Of a stretch of DNA of 64,000 bases, positions 1 through 10,000 are shown piece by piece. The DNA is taken from positions 226,088 to 290,087 of the forward strand of contig NZ_SJNT01000002.1 of NCBI RefSeq assembly GCF_004331035.1, given 5' to 3'. Source of the DNA: Acinetobacter sp. ANC 4910. Lineage in GTDB: Bacteria; Pseudomonadota; Gammaproteobacteria; Pseudomonadales; Moraxellaceae. The number at the start of each line of letters is the position of its first letter. Position 1 is the first letter of the stretch. Below the pieces are notes generated by a model. It had not been told where the DNA came from. It made no database searches and saw only the letters and a list, made by a program, of their open reading frames with translations. The translations under genes were made by a program, and so were the position numbers.

Positions 1-389
1 AATACACGTGCAACATCATTCAATGCTGTTTGGAAACGCGGTTGAATGGTAGAAGAGTTGGTTGCGAACGTAACACTTGGCATTACCAAATTAATCGAAC
101 CATCTTTGTTACGGTCTACATCAACGCCAGTACCCGCAAGTTCTTCACGAAGACGTTTCTCTTTTTTGTCCAATAATAGACCTGCACCACCGCCCACTAC
201 GGCACCAATTGCAGCGGCTTGACCCATTTTATCTTTGTCTGCATTTGAATATGCAAGACCTGCACCCAATAATGCACCGAGACCTGCACCGATTGCCGCT
301 TTGTCATATTCCATACCAGTGCCAGTAGATTGACAACCTGAAAGAACCAACGCCCCTGCTACTGCTGATGAAATTAATAGTGCACGCAT
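1..389 (-). CDS. OmpA-family (YiaD-like) lipoprotein, C-terminus outside window
   Basis: The visible part is the N-terminal half of an outer-membrane lipoprotein that probably anchors to peptidoglycan. It starts with a hydrophobic signal peptide ending in a lipobox (LSGC, Cys at about residue 18). A glycine-rich zipper follows, with AAIGAGLGALLGAGLA near 31-46 and AIGAVVGGGAGLLL near 58-71, and then a Lys/Glu-rich stretch. The segment GVDVDRNKDGSINL is typical of the start of an OmpA C-terminal domain, which continues with ITLP/TFAT-like strands. The reading frame runs off the left edge, so the peptidoglycan-binding residues are not visible. The start is ATG at 389. Other OmpA-like lipoproteins with a Gly-zipper are the only serious alternatives. 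Confidence 0.8.
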   Translation of the reverse strand, partial: MRALLISSAVAGALVLSGCQSTGTGMEYDKAAIGAGLGALLGAGLAYSNADKDKMGQAAAIGAVVGGGAGLLLDKKEKRLREELAGTGVDVDRNKDGSINLVMPSVTFATNSSTIQPRFQTALNDVARV

Positions 390-656
390 GACATGCCTCC
401 ATTTGTGTGTTTTGTTTATGCTTGAAATGGTCGCCTAAAAATAGGACTTAGACCATTGATCTTTTGTAAATAATAGCTTGTATGGTTACATTTTGTAATA
501 ATTAATTCTAACTTTGAATGTGCATTCATCACATTCCCTACATGTTTAATAAATCATGAAGGATAATTTACCAAACACAACGCTTGTTTTATTTTCAGAA
601 TTTGCAACTATATTCAATAACGATAATGGATGATTTTACTTAGGATTATTTTTTAT

Positions 657-1595
657 ATGTCATCTCAAGCAAACAAACAACCCATATTAAAAAAAATCAC
701 ACGTGGACTAACTGTTGGCTCTGTCATGACGGGCAGCACTTTTTTTCATGGGCCGCCTGTACTTGCGCTTGGTTTAACCAAACTATTTAAACAATCAGAA
801 AAAGTAGATAAAACCAATATTAAAATTACCAATAGCTGGCTTGGGGTCAATAACTGGTTGATTGATCATGTTTTACCCCATCTAAAATGGGACATTACGG
901 TCGATGAGGATCTCGACTTAAGCATGCAAGGTCGTTATTTAATGACCTGTAATCATCAAAGTTGGGTCGACACGACAGTGAATCAATATTTTGGACTCAC
1001 GCGTATGCCCCTGACCCGCTTCTTTACCAAGTGGGAACTTATTTTTATTCCCTTTGTTGGACAAGCGTTTAAAATTTTAGGCTTCCCGATGATGAAGCGG
1101 CATACCAAACAAGAAATTGAGCAAAACCCAGAGCTCAAATCCCGCGATATGGAAGAAGCACGTAAAGCCTGCGAACAATTACTGAGCCAGCCTTTTACCT
1201 TACTGAACTATTTGGAAGGAACACGATTCACTCCAGAAAAGCATCAGCAACAAAACTCACCTTATCAGAATCTACTTAAACCGAAAGCTGGTGGCTTAGC
1301 CCTCGCCCTCGATATTTTAGGCAATCAAATTGATGCGCTAGTCGATATGACGATTGTCTACCCAGATGGTGCACCCGGTTATGGCGAATTCTGGTTCGGT
1401 GAAGTGGGTCGAATTGCCGTGAATTTACGCAAAATTGAGATTCCTGACTGGGTTTTAGGTGGAAACTACGAAGATGATGAAGAATATCGTGCACGCTTCC
1501 AAGCATGGGTCGATCAACTCTGGACCGAAAAAGATCAACTGATTAGTCAAATGAAAGCTCAATATTCAACAACTGCTGAAATGAGTACGGTGTAA
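657..1595 (+). CDS. YihG-like 1-acyl-glycerol-3-phosphate acyltransferase family protein
   Basis: This is a membrane-associated acyltransferase of the PlsC/LPLAT family, expected to move an acyl group onto a lysophospholipid-type acceptor. With the start used here it has 312 residues, close to E. coli YihG. The HX4D catalytic motif is NHQSWVD at about 99-105 and the acceptor-site motif is EGTR at about 187-190. An upstream in-frame ATG at 630 would add nine residues. I prefer 657 because AGGA lies about 11 bases before it and the upstream extension looks unlike the family. The next gene starts 4 bases after the stop, so the two are probably co-transcribed. The exact substrate cannot be read from sequence. 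Confidence 0.85.
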   Translation: MSSQANKQPILKKITRGLTVGSVMTGSTFFHGPPVLALGLTKLFKQSEKVDKTNIKITNSWLGVNNWLIDHVLPHLKWDITVDEDLDLSMQGRYLMTCNHQSWVDTTVNQYFGLTRMPLTRFFTKWELIFIPFVGQAFKILGFPMMKRHTKQEIEQNPELKSRDMEEARKACEQLLSQPFTLLNYLEGTRFTPEKHQQQNSPYQNLLKPKAGGLALALDILGNQIDALVDMTIVYPDGAPGYGEFWFGEVGRIAVNLRKIEIPDWVLGGNYEDDEEYRARFQAWVDQLWTEKDQLISQMKAQYSTTAEMSTV

Positions 1596-1599
1596 TCCT

Positions 1600-2649
1600 A
1601 TGAAGCAGAACAGTTCCACCAAAAAATCAAAATATCATCGTGTAGATCCACAGAGTTGGTCATTTAAACTCTATCTGATCTATGACACCTTTATGGTGTT
1701 CCTGATTATTTTTAATCTGTTCTGCTTATGCGCCAATTTTTTCTTAATGAGTAATATTGGCGGCTGGTTCTTAACCTCGCTTCATTTAGATGAAATCCTC
1801 AATTTTTATCGTACACATCTACATCCTTGGGTGATTACCACCGAAGCATGGTTCATCTTATTTTTAATTACAGAGCTCGTGGTTCGTTGGGTGATTGCCA
1901 TCCTTTATCGCCATCATCGACGTTGGTTCTTTTTCCCCTTTATTCACTGGTATGAAATTTTAGCCATTATTCCGCATCTACGTTTTCTCCGTTTATTCCG
2001 TGCTGGGATTATTATTTTTCGTCTACATGAATTGGGTTATAACGTTATTCCCGAATCCATTCAAAAAAGAGCAAAATTTTATTACCGAGTGATTATGGAA
2101 GAACTCTCTGATCGCGTGGTTATTACGGTATTGGATGGGGTAAAACATGAACTGAATACCAGTTCAACCCATAAAAAAATCATTCATGATTTGGTCGATC
2201 ATCATCGGGTGTTATTTGCACAAGCTTTGGCCGAGCTTTTGCAGGAATCGCTGGCAACGGAATTACGACAACGCCAAACGATGATTGCTCAAAATATTGG
2301 CGCCATTGTGAATCAAGCCATTGAAGATACCCCTGAACTCACTCAGTTATTGCGCTTAATTCCGATTGTCGGTGGGCGAATTGAGCATCAAATCCAGAGT
2401 ATTGGACAACGCTTGGGAGAAAATATTACCTACGGTATTTTAGAGCCGTTGATGTCGGGTAACCCTGAACAACCCAATCATACCTATAAGCTTATTGCCG
2501 AAAAAGTCAGTGAATTGAATATTGATAACCATGCGCTCGAACAACTGGTTGAGTCTGCGGTGTATGAAAGTTTGGACGCTATTCGTAAGCAAGTGAAGGT
2601 GAAACAGTGGTTAGAAGACCTTGAAGAGCTCGATCAAGCTAAAGAATAA
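1600..2649 (+). CDS. Ion-channel-like membrane protein of unknown function
   Basis: I do not recognise this 349-residue protein by name. The N-terminal half has about four hydrophobic segments: near 28-50, 75-100, a Phe/Trp-rich one near 108-125, and one containing PHLRFLRLFRAGIIIF near 125-141. The last has regularly spaced arginines and resembles the S4/S4-S5 region of voltage-gated channel families. The C-terminal 200 residues are soluble, largely helical and charged, ending in acidic EDLEELDQAKE. The gene begins 4 bases after the acyltransferase stop and precedes minCDE by about 120 bases. No selectivity filter is obvious, so a non-channel role for the voltage-sensor-like fold is equally possible. 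Confidence 0.6.
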   Translation: MKQNSSTKKSKYHRVDPQSWSFKLYLIYDTFMVFLIIFNLFCLCANFFLMSNIGGWFLTSLHLDEILNFYRTHLHPWVITTEAWFILFLITELVVRWVIAILYRHHRRWFFFPFIHWYEILAIIPHLRFLRLFRAGIIIFRLHELGYNVIPESIQKRAKFYYRVIMEELSDRVVITVLDGVKHELNTSSTHKKIIHDLVDHHRVLFAQALAELLQESLATELRQRQTMIAQNIGAIVNQAIEDTPELTQLLRLIPIVGGRIEHQIQSIGQRLGENITYGILEPLMSGNPEQPNHTYKLIAEKVSELNIDNHALEQLVESAVYESLDAIRKQVKVKQWLEDLEELDQAKE

Positions 2650-2771
2650 GCATTAAGATAAAAAAGTTACAAACTTGGCTAGAGAATTCAAAGAATTTGT
2701 TCTAGGATTTGCTCTATTTACAACATCGCTTCGGCATAAAACCAATAGCTTCGAAGTCTTAAGGATAAAAT

Positions 2772-3500
2772 ATGGCTGATATTCGGATCACCGGTAGAAT
2801 GGTTAACTTTAGTAGATTAACCTTCGACACAAATGACCATAATGCCATTCGTCAACAACTGACCCAACTACTTCAAGACAGCACAACGCATGGTGCTCTG
2901 GTGATTTTAGACAGTACCGTTGAACAAGAGCTGATTGCCCTAATTCAACTGCTGCTCGATTTAGATTTACAGCCCATGGCGGTGATTGAAGGTTTACTGG
3001 GTGATGAAGCACGTGCGATTCAATTTCCTGTACTCCCCGCTGACAGTAAATCGTTACAACGTATTAAAGCAACCCAAGAACAAGTGGTTGAAACTGCGGT
3101 GCAAGCACCAGAAGTGGCAATCGAAAATACACAAAAGGCATCTCCATTTCCACGTAATATTGGACATATTACCTCGTATCACGATGAAATCTTACGAACA
3201 GGCCAATGTTTAATCCAAGATCATGGCGATATTATCGTCAATGCAGGGATAAATAGTGGTTCAGAAGTAATTGCTTCAGGAAATATACATATTTATGGCA
3301 GTGCTCGTGGTAGAGTTATCGCAGGTGCTGGTGGAAACAGTGCTGCTCGCATTTTCTGTCACTCACTTGAAGCCGAATTGGTTTCAATTGCAGGGACATA
3401 TTGTGTTGCCGATGATATTCCACCCCATGTCGTAAAGAAGTCCGTACACATTTATTTAAATGAAAACCAAGAGCTCGAATTCAAAGCTTTGGAATTTTAA
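2772..3500 (+). CDS. minC: Septum site-determining protein MinC
   Basis: MinC inhibits FtsZ ring assembly at the cell poles and acts with MinD at the membrane. The 242 residues show the usual two parts. An N-terminal FtsZ-inhibiting domain covers about 1-105, a variable linker follows, and a C-terminal right-handed beta-helix runs from about 130 on ([20 protein letters not shown], then [16 protein letters not shown]), the MinD-interacting part. The ATG is preceded by AAGGA at good spacing. minD follows after a short gap and minE after that, giving the standard minCDE order on one strand. Confidence 0.95.
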   Translation: MADIRITGRMVNFSRLTFDTNDHNAIRQQLTQLLQDSTTHGALVILDSTVEQELIALIQLLLDLDLQPMAVIEGLLGDEARAIQFPVLPADSKSLQRIKATQEQVVETAVQAPEVAIENTQKASPFPRNIGHITSYHDEILRTGQCLIQDHGDIIVNAGINSGSEVIASGNIHIYGSARGRVIAGAGGNSAARIFCHSLEAELVSIAGTYCVADDIPPHVVKKSVHIYLNENQELEFKALEF

Positions 3501-3565
3501 TGTATAAATAAACACCAAAACCCCGCTAATTAAAGGGGGGATTTACCATAACAGGAGTGGATTCG

Positions 3566-4378
3566 GTGGCGAAAATTGTTGTCGTAACATCAGGCAAAGG
3601 TGGCGTAGGAAAAACTACGACCAGTGCATCTTTTGCAACAGGTTTAGCCCTTCGTGGTCACAAAACTGTTGTTATCGATTTTGACGTAGGTTTACGTAAC
3701 CTTGACCTTATTATGGGCTGCGAACGTCGTGTTGTGTATGATTTTGTGAATGTTTTAAATAACGAAGCACGATTACAACAAGCACTTATTCGTGATAAAG
3801 ATATTGAGAACTTATACATTTTACCGGCATCACAAACGCGCGATAAAGATGCGTTAACCGATGAAGGTGTTGCACGTGTAATGGAAGAATTATCTCAAGA
3901 ATTCGATTACATTATTTGTGATTCTCCTGCAGGGATTGAGCGTGGTGCAATTCTAGCCATGTACCATGCAGATGAAGCGATTATTGTGACCAACCCTGAA
4001 ATTTCTTCAGTACGTGACTCTGACCGCATTATCGGTATGTTGGACAGTAAAACTAAAAAAGTAGAACAGAATGAAGGACGTATACGCAAACATTTGTGTA
4101 TTACTCGCTTTAACCCTGAACGTGCAGACAAGCAAGAAATGCTCACCATTGATGACATTTCGAAAGACATTTTACGTGTACCTACACTGGGTGTGGTGCC
4201 TGAATGTAAAAGCGTTTTACAAGCGTCTAACGAAGGTAAACCTGTTATTTTGTTCCATGAAGCAGAAGCTGGACAGGCCTATGAAGATTTAGTTGCACGT
4301 TTCCTTGGTGAAGAACGTCCTTACCGTCACATTACAGTCAAACCAAAAGGCTGGTTAGCACGATTATTTGGAGTGTAA
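3566..4378 (+). CDS. minD: Septum site-determining ATPase MinD
   Basis: MinD is the membrane-cycling ATPase that recruits MinC and is released by MinE. The deviant Walker A motif KGGVGKT is at residues 11-17. The C-terminus ends in an amphipathic membrane-targeting helix (GWLARLFGV). The longer reading frame opens with GTG at 3557, but that codon overlaps the ribosome-binding site AGGAG (3553-3557). I therefore start at the GTG at 3566, which gives MAKIVVVTSGKGG, matching the usual MinD N-terminus, with 8 bases of spacing. The product has 270 residues. minE starts 2 bases after the stop. Confidence 0.95.
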   Translation: MAKIVVVTSGKGGVGKTTTSASFATGLALRGHKTVVIDFDVGLRNLDLIMGCERRVVYDFVNVLNNEARLQQALIRDKDIENLYILPASQTRDKDALTDEGVARVMEELSQEFDYIICDSPAGIERGAILAMYHADEAIIVTNPEISSVRDSDRIIGMLDSKTKKVEQNEGRIRKHLCITRFNPERADKQEMLTIDDISKDILRVPTLGVVPECKSVLQASNEGKPVILFHEAEAGQAYEDLVARFLGEERPYRHITVKPKGWLARLFGV

Positions 4379-4380
4379 AT

Positions 4381-4653
4381 ATGGCAGGCTTCTGGAGTAA
4401 ATTATTTAGTAATGACGAAAAACCTTCAAGTGCACAAATGGCAAAAGACCGTTTGAAAGTCATTGTTGCTTCTGAACAAGGCTTAGGTAAACGCTTGAGC
4501 CAAGATAAAATTGACCAAATGAAAAAAGAGATCATGCAAGTGGTCAACCGCTATGTTCGTGGGGTCGATGAAGAACATATCCAAATGTCTGTTCGCTCAG
4601 AAGCGAATATTGAAATGTTGGAGATGAATATCAATTTGCCTGAAGAGCGATAA
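4381..4653 (+). CDS. minE: Cell division topological specificity factor MinE
   Basis: MinE stimulates the MinD ATPase and drives pole-to-pole oscillation so that division occurs at mid-cell. At 90 residues it has normal length, with an N-terminal amphipathic membrane-binding segment (FWSKLFS), the anti-MinCD segment AKDRLKVIVA near 20-30, and a C-terminal topological-specificity domain ending INLPEER. It follows minD by 2 bases, which implies translational coupling, and is closed by a strong terminator at 4688-4718. Confidence 0.95.
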   Translation: MAGFWSKLFSNDEKPSSAQMAKDRLKVIVASEQGLGKRLSQDKIDQMKKEIMQVVNRYVRGVDEEHIQMSVRSEANIEMLEMNINLPEER

Positions 4654-4687
4654 TCTGAAATCTGATTAGTCAATCAAATGGATTCAA

Positions 4688-4718
4688 GGCAAAATAGCAT
4701 CAGCTATTTTGCCTTTTT
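4688..4718 (+). terminator. Rho-independent terminator of minCDE
   Basis: A perfect 11-bp stem (GGCAAAATAGC with GCTATTTTGCC) encloses the 4-base loop ATCA and is followed by five T. It lies 35 bases after the minE stop. Confidence 0.9.
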
Positions 4719-4749
4719 AGTTTGAAAAGAATATACCAAGGAGTTTGCG

Positions 4750-5037
4750 ATGGCATTATCTCAGCCAGCAACGTTTAATGAAGAATGGTCGGATGAGCGC
4801 GTTTTTGCCTATTTAAATCAGCTTCCTCCTGCAGGAGTTAATGCCGACTTTCATGTTCTTTACCACGCATTCAAACATATGCGTCCAACTGACTACGAAC
4901 GTTTGTTAACTCAATTTGTCGCAGATGGTCGCAATGTCAATGCAACCAATCCCCAAGGTCAACGGATTCATGATGTAATTGCTGAATACCCTCGCCAATG
5001 TGATGGATTCTTAGAAGTCTTGGCAAAATTTGGTTAA
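4750..5037 (+). CDS. PA4642-family protein of unknown function
   Basis: This is a 95-residue soluble protein with no signal peptide or membrane segment. It resembles the small PA4642 family found in Pseudomonas and Acinetobacter, whose function is unknown to me. Recognisable features are the N-terminal EEWSDERVFAYLNQLPP and the central YHAFKHMRPTDYERLL, which suggest an all-helical fold, and a C-terminal ankyrin-like turn (NVNATNPQGQRIHDVI). AAGGAG stands 6 bases before the ATG. It is bracketed by terminators on both sides (4688-4718 and 5044-5068), so it forms its own short transcription unit. Confidence 0.75.
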   Translation: MALSQPATFNEEWSDERVFAYLNQLPPAGVNADFHVLYHAFKHMRPTDYERLLTQFVADGRNVNATNPQGQRIHDVIAEYPRQCDGFLEVLAKFG

Positions 5038-5043
5038 GCCTTA

Positions 5044-5068
5044 AAGCCTACCTTGTGTAGGCTTTTTT
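5044..5068 (+). terminator. Rho-independent terminator
   Basis: The 8-bp stem AAGCCTAC/GTAGGCTT with loop CTTGT ends in a run of T. It follows the PA4642-family gene and also lies at the 3' end of the convergent AEC transporter. Confidence 0.85.
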
Positions 5069-5089
5069 ATGATCTTCAACCTAAAAAAA

Positions 5090-5992
5090 TTAGAACAATA
5101 GTTGCATCAGCAATGGAAAGCTCAACGCAAATAAAAGGGTTTGTAAGCTAATAATTGCCGCCATGAGTTGACTGTCCCCTTGAAAATAGCGCGTTAAAAT
5201 ATAAGATGCCGACGCTGTGGGTAAAGCAAAGAAAACCACCAAGACCGCTATATGTAATGGCGCTAAGCCAAATCCTTGTGCCACAAAATAAGTCAGTATA
5301 GGTACTCCAACTAACCGCGATACACTATTCATCATGACGCGCCCGAAATCAGGTTTGAGCTGACTAAACTGTAACGCCGCTCCGACTGAAATTAAACCTA
5401 ATGGCAGACTGCTACTCGCCAATAACTTCAATAATTGCGATATGCCCTCTGGCATCAATAAGCCAGAGCAATTAAATGCGATACCCCATAAACAAGCGAT
5501 AATGAGCGGATTCTTCACAACAGAAATAAGCGTAAAACGCAACTGTCCCTGTGCACTTTGGGTAAATGAGCAAACCGAAACAATATTGACCAATGGAATT
5601 GCCACAGCAATGATCGTGGCGAACAATTGCATGCCTGTTGTGCCAAACATTAAGCCCATCAAAGAAAGCCCAATATAGGTATTGAATCGAATCTGGCTTT
5701 GAATATAAACCCCAAAACGATGTACTGGAATATGAAAGTAAAACTTTAGTGCCCATAACACCATGCTGATCAACAGAATGATTACGATCAATGCCATGTA
5801 AAGCATGAGCATAGAACCTAAATCTAGCTTTACGTTAGAAAGATTGCTAAACAATAAAGCTGGGAAAAGAATGAAATAGTTTAATTTTTCAGAGTTTGCC
5901 CAAAACCCCTCCTGCAAAAAACCTGTCCGCTTAAACACATATCCCATTCCTATCAGGAAAACCAATGGAAAGAGTGCCATGATCATGTTCAT
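5090..5992 (-). CDS. AEC-family transporter
   Basis: This is an integral membrane carrier of the auxin-efflux-carrier family, members of which export or exchange small organic acids. The 300 residues contain about ten hydrophobic segments arranged as two halves of five, with the family-typical start ALFPLVFLIGMGYVFKRTGF. The start at 5992 is preceded by GGA at about 8 bases; in-frame ATGs at 5986 and 5980 cannot be excluded. It is transcribed divergently from a LysR-type gene 83 bases away, so that regulator may control it. The substrate is unknown. Confidence 0.85.
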   Translation of the reverse strand: MNMIMALFPLVFLIGMGYVFKRTGFLQEGFWANSEKLNYFILFPALLFSNLSNVKLDLGSMLMLYMALIVIILLISMVLWALKFYFHIPVHRFGVYIQSQIRFNTYIGLSLMGLMFGTTGMQLFATIIAVAIPLVNIVSVCSFTQSAQGQLRFTLISVVKNPLIIACLWGIAFNCSGLLMPEGISQLLKLLASSSLPLGLISVGAALQFSQLKPDFGRVMMNSVSRLVGVPILTYFVAQGFGLAPLHIAVLVVFFALPTASASYILTRYFQGDSQLMAAIISLQTLLFALSFPLLMQLLF

Positions 5993-6075
5993 TCATTTAT
6001 TCCAATTACTGCACATCAGTCAGCTTTGACTCATTTTGGAAACAGAATATAATCCTTCTTCTCCCTCATAATAAA

Positions 6076-6981
6076 ATGAGTGTTTACTCATACCCTCAAA
6101 TGACCTTTAGCCAACTTGAAATTTTTTTACTGGTTGCTAAACATCAAAGTTTTAGCAACGCAGCCAAGCAACTCGGGATTTCTCAATCTGCGGTTTCACA
6201 TGCCATAAAAAGTCTGGAGCATTTTTGGCGTGTACAATTGTTTAGCCGAGAACAAAACAGTGTTGTACTGACCGAAATTGGGCAGCAACTTCGCATCCAT
6301 GCACAGGAAATTTTAAATACAGCACAAGTCATGCAACAGCAAGTTGCTGCGACACATGGACTGCAACAAGGCACTTTAAGAATCGGTTCATTTGGGGCAT
6401 CCGCATCGATTCATCTTTTACCTGAACTACTGCAAGCTTTTAGGACTGAATACCCTCAAATTGAAGTTTTTGTGGAAGAAGGAACCGATGATGAAGTCAC
6501 GCAATGGATTTTAAACCAACAGGTTGATGTTGGATTTGCGGTTTTACCCAGCCATCAATTGGATACTTTTCCACTGATTAAAGATATTTTTATTGCCCTT
6601 ATTCCTAACTCCTACCCGATTGCACAAATGAGTCAGGTGGATATTACCCAACTGAAGCACTACCCTTTTATTTTAACCAAGGCAGGTAGCCAGACGCATA
6701 TTGAAAAACTCCTTAAACAATATGACATACAGCCCAAGATTCAATATCAACTGTCGCAGTTATTAACGATTCTGAATATGGTCAATCAGCATGAAGGCAT
6801 TTCGATTGTGGCCGATATGGCCATGACGCCAGAACTGCTCGCACTACACCCCAATGTTGTCAAAAGACCCTTACTGCCGAATACACAACGTGAAATTGGA
6901 CTCGCAGTCCGCAATCAAAAACTGATCAGTCCTGCAACACGTGCCTTTATCGAGTTGGCACAAACCATGTTCTATTATTAA
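6076..6981 (+). CDS. LysR-type transcriptional regulator
   Basis: This is a 301-residue regulator with an N-terminal winged helix-turn-helix (about residues 10-68, including SFSNAAKQLGISQSAVSHAI) and a C-terminal periplasmic-binding-like effector domain (from about 95, starting GTLRIGSFGASAS). LysR proteins typically bind the shared intergenic region of a divergent target gene, here the AEC transporter. No clear Shine-Dalgarno marks 6076; ATG at 6100, giving MTFSQLEIFLLVA, is a plausible alternative. The effector cannot be inferred. Confidence 0.9.
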   Translation: MSVYSYPQMTFSQLEIFLLVAKHQSFSNAAKQLGISQSAVSHAIKSLEHFWRVQLFSREQNSVVLTEIGQQLRIHAQEILNTAQVMQQQVAATHGLQQGTLRIGSFGASASIHLLPELLQAFRTEYPQIEVFVEEGTDDEVTQWILNQQVDVGFAVLPSHQLDTFPLIKDIFIALIPNSYPIAQMSQVDITQLKHYPFILTKAGSQTHIEKLLKQYDIQPKIQYQLSQLLTILNMVNQHEGISIVADMAMTPELLALHPNVVKRPLLPNTQREIGLAVRNQKLISPATRAFIELAQTMFYY

Positions 6982-6995
6982 ATTGAACCGCATAA

Positions 6996-7021
6996 AAAAG
7001 CCTGCTCTCAAGCAGGCTTTT
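6996..7021. terminator. Bidirectional terminator between LysR gene and ftsK
   Basis: The 11-bp stem AAAAGCCTGCT/AGCAGGCTTTT has loop CTCA. T-runs on both strands allow it to serve the lysR-type gene and the convergent ftsK. Confidence 0.9.
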
Positions 7022-7033
7022 AGTAGATAAAGA

Positions 7034-10000
7034 CTAGACGAGAATATCCCGCTTACCATTCGCACCCATCGCACTCACAATCCCATTTTCTTCCATCTGA
7101 TCGATAATACGTGCCGCACGGTTATAACCCAAACTGAACTTGCGTTGTAAAGATGACGTCGAAGCTTTACGCGTTTCTAAAACAAAGGCCACACATTGAT
7201 CATACAAGGCATCACGGTCTGAACTGCCATCACCATCTTCAAAACCACGTGAAGTTGGCTCTTCATCATATGGAGTCAAGATTTCATCAATATAATCTGG
7301 ATCACCGCGCTCTCGCCATGCATCACAAATTCGGTTGACTTCATCATCGGAAATAAAGGCACCATGCACACGTTCAGGTTCAATTTTACCAGGCCCTAGA
7401 AACAGCATATCACCATGCCCCAACATGTCTTCCGCACCACCTGCATCCAAAATGGTTCGAGAGTCAATTTTGCTGTTTACACGCAATGCAACACGAGTTG
7501 GAATATTGGCTTTAATCAAACCTGTAATAACATCTACGGATGGACGTTGGGTCGCTAAGAGCAAATGAATACCGGCAGCACGTGATTTTTGCGCTAAACG
7601 TGTAATCATTTCCTCGGCTTTTTTACCCACCTGCATAATCATATCGGCAAATTCATCTGCCACAATCACAATCGAAGGTAACGGTGCTAAGCGTGGTGCA
7701 CGCTCACCCACAACAGAGTCACTGGCTTTCCATGTCGGATCAATCAGGTCTTCCCCATTCGCCAATGCTTCTTCAACCTTACGGTTATAGTCCGCCAGTT
7801 TACGAATTTTAAGGAATGACATGAGCTTGTAACGACGCTCCATTTCATTCACACACCAATTCAATGCACTAACTGCATCTTTCATGTCTGTTACGACAGG
7901 GGTGAGTAAATGTGGAATATCATTGTAGTTGGCCAGTTCTAATTGTTTAGGGTCAATCATAATCAGGCGCAATTGGTCGGGTGTATATTTCAACAGCATC
8001 GATAAGATCATCGAGTTCACAGCAACAGACTTACCTGACCCTGTGGTGCCTGCAACCAACATATGTGGGGCCTTGCCTAAATCGGTAATCACAGGATTAC
8101 CGGAAATGTCTTTACCCATCGCCATTGAAAGTAAACCCGCTGGATCGCGATAAGTCGGTGTTTCCAATAATTCGATAAGACGCACCATTTCACGTGCACT
8201 ATTTGGAACTTCAATTCCAATGTAAGGTTTACCTGGAATTACTTCTACTACACGCACCGAAGCCATTGACATGGAACGTGCCAAGTCCTTCGAAATATTG
8301 GTGACTTTAGAGGCTTTAACCCCAGGTGCTAAATCCAATTCGAACCGCGTCACAACTGGTCCGGGTTGAGCTTCCATTACTTTGGCTTTAACATTGAACT
8401 CTTGTAGTTTAATTTCGAGTAATTCTGAAAGACGTTCCAATTGTTCAGCAGTGAAGTTTACTTTTTTGTTCGGATCAACACGATCAAGCAAATCCAATCC
8501 GGGTAGCGTAGATAAATCACGACGTTTTTGTGCGACCTGCATAGCACGTGACATGGGTCGTCCTGAAGCATCCGTCAAAGGCGCATCAAAATCAAACTCA
8601 TCTTCTTCTTGAGGTTTACCCGCAGTTTCTTGCCAAGCTTCAATGAATGCCTCTTTAGATAACTCAGCTTTGCTCTGTTCAGTAAAACGCTCTGACACCT
8701 CTATAGCCGTGTGCTGTATTGGCGTTTGAACAAAGGCTGATGATTGTGCATAAGACGATGCTGTACGCTGCTCGACCACAGCAGACTCTGCATGTTGTTC
8801 TTCTGCATCAAAATCATCTAGAAAACGATCTAATTCATCGTTCAATAAATGTGCCTTTGTTGCCCCAGCAGTAACTCCGGCGACAGCAGACATACTCAAA
8901 ATTGAAGCGTCTACTACCGCAATATCAGGGGTTGTTGTAGGCTGAATAGCCTGAACTTCGCTGCGTTGGAATGGGCTATGTACATCCGAAGCCACCTTAC
9001 CACTAGGTACAGCAGCAAGTAGCTCATCAAAAATCTCATCATCGTCCCAATCAAGATTATTTTTGACTGGTTTTGGAGAAGGTTCAAGCTGCACATCAAC
9101 AGGATATTGACGCTCTACTACAGAATTGAAATCATGCTTAGGAACTACAGTTTCATCTTCAGCGGCTTTTAATAATGCCTCAATATCTTGTTTATGTAGA
9201 TGATCATTATGGGTATTTAAAGCACGCCAAACTTCACCCGTCGCAATGGTACGCTGGCTGTCTTGTTCAAGTTGATGCGCTTTGGCAATGGTTTTTTCAA
9301 ACTCTTCATCATCGTCTAAATCGAATTCATCAAGCTGATTCAACTTAGATTCTTTATGCACCATATCATCAAACAGACGCTCGGCTGCCGCACCAGCAAT
9401 AAAAGGTTGCTCAATTGAGGCTTTAGAGGGATTGGTATCATCTAATTCAGTTTGATTGGAGGCTTTACTTGGCGCGACTGCAATCACCTGTTTTTGCACT
9501 TGAGGTGTGGTACGGTCAAAATCAGATTCACTCTCAGGTACATTTTTATAAAATAAGTCTTGAAGATAGGCAGGTGTAGCTCGCAAGGTATCCCATGTTT
9601 TGTTCCACTTTACCCCAAAGGCCAAAGTAAATAACACCACCCAAAACACAATTAAGAACAGCGCAGCACCATAGATGGTCAGAAGTTGGCTCAGGCTTTG
9701 TCCCAACTCATAGCCAATAATACCACCAGAGGCATTGGCTAAAGTATCCGCAGGTACTTCCCAAAATAAAAATAATAAGGTTGCTGTCGCCAACAAAATA
9801 AAAAATTGAGCAGCATAACGAAATGGTCGGTTCAGAAAACTGCGTGGCCACCACACTTGAATCGCTTCAATAAATAAGAAAAGTGGGATAAGCAGGCTTG
9901 CCCAACCTAAAAATCCAAACAATAAATCTGAAATCCATGCTCCAGCGACACCACTTGCATTAGAAACCTGTTGGGTATCACTGGAAATATGCATCCAACC

